Assembly: GCA_020404895.1 (NCBI GenBank)
Contig: JADBWK010000103.1
Coordinates: 1 to 49,259, forward strand
Length of the DNA stretch: 49,259 bases
From: Pseudanabaena sp. M085S1SP2A07QC
GTDB lineage: Bacteria > Cyanobacteriota > Cyanobacteriia > Pseudanabaenales > Pseudanabaenaceae
Direction: 5' to 3'
The notes under the pieces were generated by a model. That model was not told the DNA's origin, did not search any database, and saw nothing but the letters and a program-made list of their open reading frames with translations. Each line of letters opens with the position of its first letter. Position 1 is the stretch's first letter. The position numbers were made by a program, and so were the translations under genes. This document shows positions 9,674 to 15,467 of the stretch, one piece after another.

Positions 9674-9692
9674 AGTAGTATTGTGAGTAGTA
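9674..9692. promoter_or_regulatory. Candidate mazEF operator/promoter
   Basis: AGTAGTA occurs twice, at 9674-9680 and 9686-9692, a 12-base period on one face of the helix. TACAAAAT just after could serve as the -10 region. Ribbon-helix-helix antitoxins often bind such tandem sites. This is a suggestion from spacing alone. Confidence 0.35.
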
Positions 9693-9702
9693 CAAAATAG
9701 TT

Positions 9703-9921
9703 ATGAAAGTATCTATTTCTCTTCCAGATGAGTTAGTCCATTACGTTGACGATCGCGTAGAAAATCGTAGTCGGCTTATTGAGGGGTTACTGCAAGCATG
9801 GCAGAAGCAGCAGGAAAAGCAGGCGATAGTTGAGGCTTGTTTGTTGTTGGATGATTTGACAAATGATGAAGATGCAGCATGGCAGCAAGCGGCGATTATC
9901 GATTGGGAAGTATCTGGTTAG
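9703..9921 (+). CDS. Ribbon-helix-helix antitoxin (MazE-type partner)
   Basis: 72 aa. The N-terminal MKVSISLPDELVHYVDDRVENRSRLIEGLL is a ribbon-helix-helix DNA-binding fold. The C-terminal half, with LLLDDLTNDEDAAWQQAAIIDWEV, is acidic and probably wraps the toxin. The last 43 bases overlap the mazF gene in another frame, so the two are translationally coupled. It should repress its own promoter, where AGTAGTA repeats are seen. The fold is RHH rather than AbrB, so the name MazE is by role only. Confidence 0.85.
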   Translation: MKVSISLPDELVHYVDDRVENRSRLIEGLLQAWQKQQEKQAIVEACLLLDDLTNDEDAAWQQAAIIDWEVSG

Positions 9922-10235
9922 TTAGTTTAGATTCTTCGATTGGTACAGAAATTCGTAAAACTCGTCCTGCGGTGATTATCTCTGGTACTGCTTTTAATCA
10001 GCGTAGTAAGGTAACTGTGTTACCGATAACTTCTGCTAATCCTAGCGATCGCTTACTTCCAGTAATTGTGCCTTTGGTTCCTTCTATTACAAATGGAATT
10101 AGTAGTAATAGTTTTGTGGTCTGTGTCGATCCGATGACTTTTGATAAGCGCAGATTGATTCAATGTCTTGGTCAAGTGGAACCGAATCAATTGGAAGAGA
10201 TACAACAGATTTTGGTTAGGTATTTAGAACTTTAA
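9879..10235 (+). CDS. mazF: MazF/PemK-family endoribonuclease toxin
   Basis: 118 aa. LGSIWLVSLDSSIGTEIRKTRPAVIIS carries the conserved G-x-[IV]-W and K-x-RPAVI motifs of the MazF/PemK/CcdB fold. VTVLPITS and the C-terminal GQVEPNQLEEIQQILVRYL also match. It cleaves mRNA at short single-stranded sequences, and the site cannot be predicted. ATG at 9879 lies within the antitoxin gene, and the first about 7 residues before LGSIW are slightly long. A HIP1 repeat follows 18 bases after the stop. Confidence 0.9.
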   Translation: MAASGDYRLGSIWLVSLDSSIGTEIRKTRPAVIISGTAFNQRSKVTVLPITSANPSDRLLPVIVPLVPSITNGISSNSFVVCVDPMTFDKRRLIQCLGQVEPNQLEEIQQILVRYLEL

Positions 10236-10253
10236 CTAGAAACGATATTTCAA

Positions 10254-10300
10254 GGGGCGATCGCATAAATAATCTCTACAAAAGGCGATCGTCTTCAAAA
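10254..10300. repeat. HIP1-containing intergenic repeat, copy 2
   Basis: GGGGCGATCGCATAAATAAT, CTCTACAAAAGGCGATCG, then TCTTCAAAA. It is nearly identical to copy 3 (10723) over the AAATAATCTCTACAAA block. It lies between mazF and the broken parE, beginning where recognisable ParE sequence ends. Confidence 0.65.
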
Positions 10301-10307
10301 ACAATAA

Positions 10308-10367
10308 TCATTCAAATGTTTCAATTTCTTGAAAAGCAGTAGGTTGAATGAGGATTTGATAACTCAT
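10308..10367 (-). pseudogene. Truncated ParE/RelE-type toxin (N-terminal 19 codons)
   Basis: The antitoxin stop and this start share ATGA at 10364-10367. The short frame reads MSYQILIQPTAFQEIETFE and stops. The first 15 residues are the usual opening of ParE-family toxins (M-x-Y-x-[IV]-x-x-x-P-x-A-x-x-[ED]-[IL]). The rest of the toxin is missing, and the HIP1 repeat begins 8 bases further. So the antitoxin beside it is orphaned by a deletion. Confidence 0.6.
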
Positions 10368-10630
10368 GAGCGAGGGGGAATGCTAAGTTTTTGCTGTAGA
10401 GTTGCTAATGCTTGTTCAGCGGGAATTCCCTTCCCTTGGTCAAATTCGTCTAGCCCCTTCCGAATACCTACGATTGCTTCTAGATAATCGATCCGTTCCA
10501 AAAGTTCGCGATATGTTGCTAGTGGTGTTTTTGTCGGTGCTTTGAGTGATTTGACAAAGCCAAATAGATCTTCTATCTGTTCGTTTGGAGTGCTGTTGAT
10601 TTCTTGTAATAGTAATTCTTTAAGTGTCAT
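10364..10630 (-). CDS. Orphan ParD/DUF2281-like antitoxin
   Basis: 88 aa, starting ATG 10630. The N-terminal MTLKELLLQEINSTPNEQIEDLFGFVKSLK resembles small cyanobacterial antitoxins. The C-terminal IRKGLDEFDQGKGIPAEQALATLQQKL is a toxin-binding tail as in antitoxins of ParE/RelE pairs. It overlaps by 4 bases a truncated ParE start, so it was the first gene of a toxin-antitoxin operon that has lost its toxin. It may still repress its promoter or give anti-addiction protection. HIP1-type repeats lie on both sides. Confidence 0.65.
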   Translation of the reverse strand: MTLKELLLQEINSTPNEQIEDLFGFVKSLKAPTKTPLATYRELLERIDYLEAIVGIRKGLDEFDQGKGIPAEQALATLQQKLSIPPRS

Positions 10631-10722
10631 TACAGTTTACAGGTGAGGATTGTTTTTTGATTATAGCGGTTATATACTGACATTTTAAGAAGCGATCGCC
10701 TATATCCATCTTCACAAATTAG

Positions 10723-10765
10723 CAAGGCGATCGCACAAATAATCTCTACAAATGGCGGCTACATG
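10723..10765. repeat. HIP1-containing intergenic repeat, copy 3
   Basis: AAGGCGATCGCACAAATAAT, CTCTACAAATGGCGGC, matching copy 2 at 10254 with few changes. With the 10254 copy it brackets the orphan antitoxin. It lies 150 bases ahead of the candidate conflict cluster. The rest of the 284-base gap (10631-10914) is AT-rich with no gene. Confidence 0.6.
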
Positions 10766-10914
10766 ACTCTACATATTCATCAGTCTATGGGGTTCAGTTT
10801 TATATTTAACTACCCAAGTGTAGAAGAGTTCGACTGCGATCGCAAAACAGTCTTAACTATTAGCAATTTTGAGCTATTTTAGATAATATTCTTTCAATTT
10901 TATGGCAATCCTTA

Positions 10915-11823
10915 ATGTATTCCGATAGTCAACTTACGACGCTGCTAAATGAAAAAAACATCCAATATTTACTTAATAAGTATCGCGGAGGAGTAATTAA
11001 TCAAAAAGGCAACTCATATGAAAATTTTTTTGCAATTTATCAAATAGCTTTGCTAGCAAAAGAAGTAATCGAGCAAGAAATAGATGATATTGCCATTTTT
11101 AGTCAGATAATGGCTTTCGTTGACGATCTAGTTATTGATAGAGGCTTAGGCTCAGATTTATATCATTTCCAGCTTAAAGAATCAAAATCACTCTCATGGG
11201 GAACAAACAAGAGCAATATAAGAATTGCCTATGATTTTAGATTACAGGCTGAACTCAATACAAAGGCTCTCAATCGCAAATCAAGAATATCTATCGTAGT
11301 CTCATCTGAAGATATATCAGAAAAACTAATTGCGGAAATGCCCACTGATATTCAATCTTACTGCTCCGTAATTTTATTTCCTTACCAAAAAACAGTTGAA
11401 GAATTACTACAAGTAAGTGATGATTTAAAAGAAGCTATTGCCTACTTAACAGCATTTGAGAATCCTGCCCCAGATAAAATCGAATGTGTTGCCAAAGTCT
11501 TAATAGGGGCATGGGTTTCTAGCGATACTTCTAAAACCACAGTACTTGGTGTTCTTCAGGCGGCGCAAACCTGTCAGCCTTCATTTATACGTTCGTTTAA
11601 ATCAGACGAATCATTTGTACTTGAGCCAGAATTAGCCTCGATTCTCCAAAGTATAGATGGATTTACCTATCTCATTTCTAGAGGATTCTTTCATTGGGAA
11701 TATTCAAGAGCAATGGATGGTACATATGCTTTTAGTGTAGATAGTGAGGAGTTTCAAAAATTACAGAAACGGATTATTCAAATAAAACCAACTACATTTG
11801 ATGATTTAGAAAATTTACTCTAA
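10915..11823 (+). CDS. Predicted nuclease-like protein (Cap4/DUF4297-like N-terminus)
   Basis: 302 aa, AT-rich. The N-terminal part shows, in order, GNSYENFFAIYQIA (Glu), FVDDLVIDRG (Asp pair) and DLYHFQLKESKSLSWG (QxK). This spacing is like the E...D...QxK core of PD-(D/E)xK nucleases of the DUF4297/Cap4 dsDNA-endonuclease type. SRISIVVSSEDISEKL follows. The C-terminal half is unrecognised (FTYLISRGFFHWEYS is notable). It is followed after 131 bases by the UPRT-like/DUF2188 gene on the same strand and is probably the effector of that unit. A REase-fold sensor or a protein without activity is possible. Confidence 0.45.
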   Translation: MYSDSQLTTLLNEKNIQYLLNKYRGGVINQKGNSYENFFAIYQIALLAKEVIEQEIDDIAIFSQIMAFVDDLVIDRGLGSDLYHFQLKESKSLSWGTNKSNIRIAYDFRLQAELNTKALNRKSRISIVVSSEDISEKLIAEMPTDIQSYCSVILFPYQKTVEELLQVSDDLKEAIAYLTAFENPAPDKIECVAKVLIGAWVSSDTSKTTVLGVLQAAQTCQPSFIRSFKSDESFVLEPELASILQSIDGFTYLISRGFFHWEYSRAMDGTYAFSVDSEEFQKLQKRIIQIKPTTFDDLENLL

Positions 11824-11954
11824 ATTTTTTCAACACAAATATCTGTAACTTGGTTATCATATTTTAATAACTTTGATATTTTAAGACCATTGAGGTTGTA
11901 TAAAGGTTAGCAAAAGTTTATACTCAAATCAATAACTACAAGGCGATCGCAACC

Positions 11955-12884
11955 GTGTCTAGAGAGTACACACAATTTGTTGGAGATAAAGAAAAAGCGT
12001 TACTCGACGCTCTCGCTGACAAAAATAGCAGTGTAGATTCCTATCGTCAAAGTATGTATCAACTAGGGGAATGTCTGGGAAGCGTAGTTTTATCGCAGAT
12101 TTCCAGTAACTCTGATTCGACATACCTTGCTTGCACAGCAGAGGATGCAGACTTTCTCGCAAAAGGAATACTTCGCCGATTAGAAAGTACTAGTGCAAAG
12201 GTTACTTTTGCTTGTTTCTGGAACAAAAGATTTAAACCGTTTGGAATTTCTGATTTACAAGCCGCTCCAATATTAAAGCGTTATCTTGAACCATCAGATG
12301 ATCAAGTAGATAACTTGATCATAGTCAAATCTATTATTTCAGGTGCTTGTGTAGTTCGGACTAACTTAATTGACACGATCACGAGGGTAACTCCACAACA
12401 GATATTTATCGTTGCACCTGTTATTTATAAAGGTGCTGAAGAGCGATTAAGAAAAGGATTTTCTAAGGAGGTTTATAACAAATTTCATTATATATATTTA
12501 GCTGAAGATGACATAAAAAGTCCTGAAGGAATTATCATCCCAGGGATTGGTGGTGAAGTTTATGATCGCCTTGGCTTTGGTTCGCAAGATGATAAAAATC
12601 GCTCTACTCCTGATTTAGTCAAGAAACGTCGCCTAGCTATTTCACAACGTCAGTCTATATTGAGGTCTTCTACAAATGATCGCTACGTTGTAAAACATCC
12701 TGATGGATGGGCTGTAAAAAGATCACATCAAGAACAAGCTATTGAAGTTTTTGACACTCAACTTAAAGCTGAAATTCGAGCCAAAGAAATTGTCTCTAGC
12801 CTTGGTAGTGGAGAAGTTATCGTTCAAGGCTCCAATGGACGTTGGAGTGATTCCAATACTGTAGCTCCTGTAAAACTCTCTTGA
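11955..12884 (+). CDS. Divergent uracil-phosphoribosyltransferase-like protein with C-terminal DUF2188
   Basis: 309 aa, GTG start at 11955 after CAAGGCGATCGC. Residues about 50-215 read like a type I PRTase of the UPRT branch. DNLIIVKSIISGACVVRT occupies the place of the PRPP-loop DPMLATGGS, then come IFIVAPVIYKGAEERL and GIIIPGIGGEVYDRLGFGS, the counterpart of the UPRT ending PGLGDxGDRxFGT. The acidic residues of the PRPP loop are absent, so catalysis is doubtful and nucleotide sensing is likelier. Residues about 238-305 are a DUF2188 domain (DRYVVKHPDGWAVKRSH...NGRWSDSNTV). The fold assignment is my motif reading. Confidence 0.5.
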   Translation: MSREYTQFVGDKEKALLDALADKNSSVDSYRQSMYQLGECLGSVVLSQISSNSDSTYLACTAEDADFLAKGILRRLESTSAKVTFACFWNKRFKPFGISDLQAAPILKRYLEPSDDQVDNLIIVKSIISGACVVRTNLIDTITRVTPQQIFIVAPVIYKGAEERLRKGFSKEVYNKFHYIYLAEDDIKSPEGIIIPGIGGEVYDRLGFGSQDDKNRSTPDLVKKRRLAISQRQSILRSSTNDRYVVKHPDGWAVKRSHQEQAIEVFDTQLKAEIRAKEIVSSLGSGEVIVQGSNGRWSDSNTVAPVKLS

Positions 12885-12921
12885 TGTATCCCGTGAGAGC
12901 AAGCGCTTAACTTATTCTTTT

Positions 12922-13455
12922 TTATAACTGAACATATCCTAAATATGCCAAACGAAAAGTCATAGCTTGATTGCTAACTCCATATCTACCCGCTAATTCT
13001 TTAATAAATTCCTCATCTTCTAAATCAAACTCACTTTTCTCAGCTAAATCTGACTTGATAAAATCGACTGGCATTAGCAATTCTGCTGCAAATAAATTTG
13101 CTTCCTTTTCATCTTCAAATTCTCCTTTACTAGATTTCTCATCTCTCAACTGAATCATAAATCTTTTGTCTATATGAAGATTTTCATGCTCATGCAACAT
13201 AAAATGTCCTAATTCATGAGCTACAGTAAATCTTTTTCGAGTATCAGGATGCTTGGCATTTACTCCGATAATAGCTTTGTTACGGCTAAGATCCCTTAAA
13301 AGAAAACCTGAAAGTTCATCATCAGTATATTCATATTGAACCTTAATACCCAAATATTCAGCTATCTTTTCTACTTCAACTGGGGCTGATTCAATTCTAT
13401 TTGATCTCAATAATTGAGATGCTGTTGTACGAATATGTTTACGTCTAACCGCCAT
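12922..13455 (-). CDS. ImmA/IrrE-family zinc metallopeptidase
   Basis: 177 aa. FTVAHELGHFMLHEHENLH contains the zinc motif HExxH (His80, Glu81, His84), with the third ligand probably Glu118 in EKEANLFAAELLMP, a hallmark of ImmA/IrrE. The N-terminal helix-rich part (RTTASQLLRSNRIESAPVEVEKIAEYLGI) is typical. Such peptidases cleave a partner XRE repressor after a stress or DNA-damage signal. The gene starts 3 bases after the XRE stop, so they are co-translated. It converges on the UPRT-like/DUF2188 gene, with 37 bases between stops. Confidence 0.88.
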   Translation of the reverse strand: MAVRRKHIRTTASQLLRSNRIESAPVEVEKIAEYLGIKVQYEYTDDELSGFLLRDLSRNKAIIGVNAKHPDTRKRFTVAHELGHFMLHEHENLHIDKRFMIQLRDEKSSKGEFEDEKEANLFAAELLMPVDFIKSDLAEKSEFDLEDEEFIKELAGRYGVSNQAMTFRLAYLGYVQL

Positions 13456-13458
13456 TGT

Positions 13459-13776
13459 TTAATCCCAATCTGCCATGTCGTGAATTTTTCTAATCAGCTC
13501 CTGAGTTTGAGGAGAATCTGCCTTTTTATTTATCACATCATCAATAGATGTTGATATTTGTTTAGGCAAAAGCGACTCTATCGAAACATTCAATACTTTA
13601 GCTATATCCACAAGTGTATGCACTAAGAGCTGTTGTCTTCCCTTTTCAATATTAGTGACAGTAGTACGAGTTAGTGAAACTTTATCTGCCAAACTTTCTT
13701 GTGTTAATAGCGCCTTATTTCTAGCTTTTTTTATATGAGATCCTAACTCTTTATAGAATGCTTGATTTTCAGTCAT
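13459..13776 (-). CDS. XRE-family transcriptional regulator
   Basis: 105 aa. The helix-turn-helix of XRE/Cro type (about residues 9-66) carries ESLADKVSLTRTTVTNIEKG and LLVHTLVDIAKVLNVSIESLLP. The C-terminal tail of about 35 residues is the likely cleavage or interaction region for ImmA/IrrE, whose gene follows after 3 bases. It probably represses its own divergent promoter region (13777-14117) and perhaps the neighbouring free DUF2188 gene. TATAAAT repeats at about 13795-13809 are possible operator/-10 material. Confidence 0.87.
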   Translation of the reverse strand: MTENQAFYKELGSHIKKARNKALLTQESLADKVSLTRTTVTNIEKGRQQLLVHTLVDIAKVLNVSIESLLPKQISTSIDDVINKKADSPQTQELIRKIHDMADWD

Positions 13777-14117
13777 GCTTCAGGAGTATTGATTTATAAA
13801 TGTATAAATATATTCTCATTATATCGGGACGTTTGCAAGAAAAACAGTTTGTATTACAAACATAGGTTTTAGATCTGTCTGAATAATACAGCACTTTCAT
13901 AATGCTGCATTACATTAATTAGAAAGTTCTGGCTCTTAACAATATAATTTTTCCTTATATAATACAGAATTAGTTTTATTGGTTAAAATTTTTATTTAAT
14001 AATAGCTTGTGGAATAAATGACTTTAATACAATCATAAGTAAATAATATCACTTGATCATTGACTTTCTATCATTCGATGAATACACTGTGGTTGTTGTA
14101 AAGAAAGGCTATTAAGC
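13777..14117. other. Divergent intergenic region between XRE regulator and free DUF2188 gene
   Basis: 341 AT-rich bases between outward-facing genes, so it should hold both promoters. Near the XRE start, TTTATAAATGTATAAATATA (13793-13812) has two TATAAAT units 8 bases apart, which could be the -10 and/or an XRE operator. GAAAGG at 14103-14108 is a fair ribosome site for the DUF2188 gene. No reading frame, HIP1 site or long palindrome is seen, unlike other gaps in this window. Confidence 0.45.
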
Positions 14118-14363
14118 ATGTCTTCTTCAAATGATCGCTATGTTGTCAAACATCCTGACGGATGGGCAGTAAAGAAATCACACGCTGAACGAGCAAGTGA
14201 GGTTTGTGATACCCAGCGCCAAGCCGAAATCCGAGCCAAACAGATTGTCTCTAACCTTGGTGGTGGAGAAGTCAGAATTCAGGGAAAAGATGGTCGCTGG
14301 CGTGACTCCGATACGGTTTCTCCTGCTAACGACCCTAATCCACCTCGCGATCGTAAACACTAG
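14118..14363 (+). CDS. Free-standing DUF2188 protein
   Basis: 81 aa, nearly the whole length being one DUF2188 domain: SNDRYVVKHPDGWAVKKSH, then AEIRAKQIVSNLGGGEV and GKDGRWRDSDTV. By eye about three quarters of residues are the same as the C-terminal domain of the UPRT-like protein at 11955-12884, so one copy derives from the other. DUF2188 proteins are small, often stress- or mobile-element-associated, and of unknown function. A ribosome site (AAAGG) lies 8 bases before ATG. It may be an antagonist or decoy of the fused domain; that is inference. Confidence 0.8.
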   Translation: MSSSNDRYVVKHPDGWAVKKSHAERASEVCDTQRQAEIRAKQIVSNLGGGEVRIQGKDGRWRDSDTVSPANDPNPPRDRKH

Positions 14364-14486
14364 CCTTATTAATCACATCTACTTACAGATGTTTGTAGGT
14401 GAGATTTTTTCTCAACCTATTTATCAACTCCAAAACTGGAGAATTTCCATACAAGAACCTGAAATTAGTACAAACATTCCATTAAA

Positions 14487-14518
14487 GCGATCGCTAGATG
14501 TAAAAATTTAGCGATCGC
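14487..14518. repeat. HIP1 inverted pair
   Basis: GCGATCGCTA (14487-14496) and TAGCGATCGC (14509-14518) form a hairpin with a 12-base loop. It lies between the DUF2188 gene and a gene remnant. Confidence 0.5.
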
Positions 14519-14569
14519 CATAAAGCAATTTGCATAGTAAGTCTCAGAACTAACAAAGCAACTAAAAAT

Positions 14570-14695
14570 ATGGCTGAAACAGTCATTTTGCAAATACCAG
14601 AAGCATTGTACCAACACGTAGCGATCGCCCTAATACTTATTCTCAAAATAGAGAAATACTATGAACGAAGCCGATCGCAACCCACCACAGATTAA
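14570..14695 (+). pseudogene. Remnant of a small cyanobacterial gene (antitoxin-like N-terminus)
   Basis: The frame opens MAETVILQIPEALYQHV, which looks like the start of a widespread short cyanobacterial protein (M-x-E-T-V-x-L-x-[IL]-P-x-x-L-Y-Q). It breaks off exactly at the HIP1 site GCGATCGC (14621-14628). After that it reads unrelated sequence to a stop at 14695, inside the start of the DUF1016 gene. So only the first 17 codons survive. The family identification is from memory and tentative. Confidence 0.45.
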
Positions 14696-15383
14696 TTCAG
14701 ATATTCAAGAAACAGCGCAAAAACTCTTCAGCGAAATTAGTCAGCTTATTGATGCAGCCAAACAACGCGCCGCCGTTGCTGTGATTAGAAATGCCGAACT
14801 TGTACGTAAACCCGAAGACCCCATTCGCCATCATTTAGAACAACTGCGTCAAGAGCAGCAAATATCCACAGCCTTACTGCTCAGAGATCCCTACATCCTC
14901 GACTTTTTAGATATAAGCGATCGCTACCTCGAAAAAGACCTCGAAGATGCCATCCTGCGGGACATTGAGAAATTTTTATTAGAACTTGGTGCAGGATTCA
15001 CGTTTATTGCCAGACAAAAACGCATCCAAATCGATAATGATGACTTTTATATTGACCTGCTGTTCTATAACCGCAAACTCAAACGCCTTGTCGCGATTGA
15101 CCTCAAGCTCGGCAACTTTCGCCATGAATACAAGAGCCAAATGGAACTGTATCTAAGATGGCTTGCCAAATATGACCAAGAGAGTGATGAACAATCACCT
15201 TTGGGAATCATTTTATGTGCAGGTAAAAAACAAGAACAAATTGAATTGCTCGAACTAGACAAAAGTGGTATCCACGTTGCCGAATATCTCACCGTGCTAC
15301 CCCCCAAAGATTTGCTTCAAGCAAAATTACAAGAGGCGATCGCATCCGCCCGTCGGCGATTATCTTCATCAGCAGAGGATTGA
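14661..15383 (+). CDS. DUF1016/YhcG-type PD-(D/E)xK nuclease, internally deleted
   Basis: 240 aa; intact YhcG-family proteins are about 340-370. The first 45 residues (INSDIQETAQKLFSEISQLI...AVIRNAEL) match the beginning of the N-terminal domain. The sequence then jumps to LRDPYILDFLDISDRYLEKDLE and the C-terminal nuclease domain: FLLELGAGFTFIARQKRI, DFYIDLLFYNRKLKRLVAIDLKLGNF and GIILCAGKKQEQIELL. The middle (LPWSHY and flanking helices) is absent although the frame stays open. The family occurs in defence islands and DNA repair contexts. Retained activity is uncertain. Confidence 0.8.
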   Translation: MNEADRNPPQINSDIQETAQKLFSEISQLIDAAKQRAAVAVIRNAELVRKPEDPIRHHLEQLRQEQQISTALLLRDPYILDFLDISDRYLEKDLEDAILRDIEKFLLELGAGFTFIARQKRIQIDNDDFYIDLLFYNRKLKRLVAIDLKLGNFRHEYKSQMELYLRWLAKYDQESDEQSPLGIILCAGKKQEQIELLELDKSGIHVAEYLTVLPPKDLLQAKLQEAIASARRRLSSSAED

Positions 15384-15467
15384 GCTATATTCTTGCGCGA
15401 TCGCCTTTAAGCAACTTGACTAAAAGTACTAAAATCAGATTAGATCGCCAAACTAAACTAAAGCTCC

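Noticed and set aside
12922-13776. Prophage or ICE because of XRE plus ImmA/IrrE
   Set aside because: No integrase, excisionase, structural, conjugation or replication genes, and no att-like repeats around them. The pair is better seen as a switch for the neighbouring genes.
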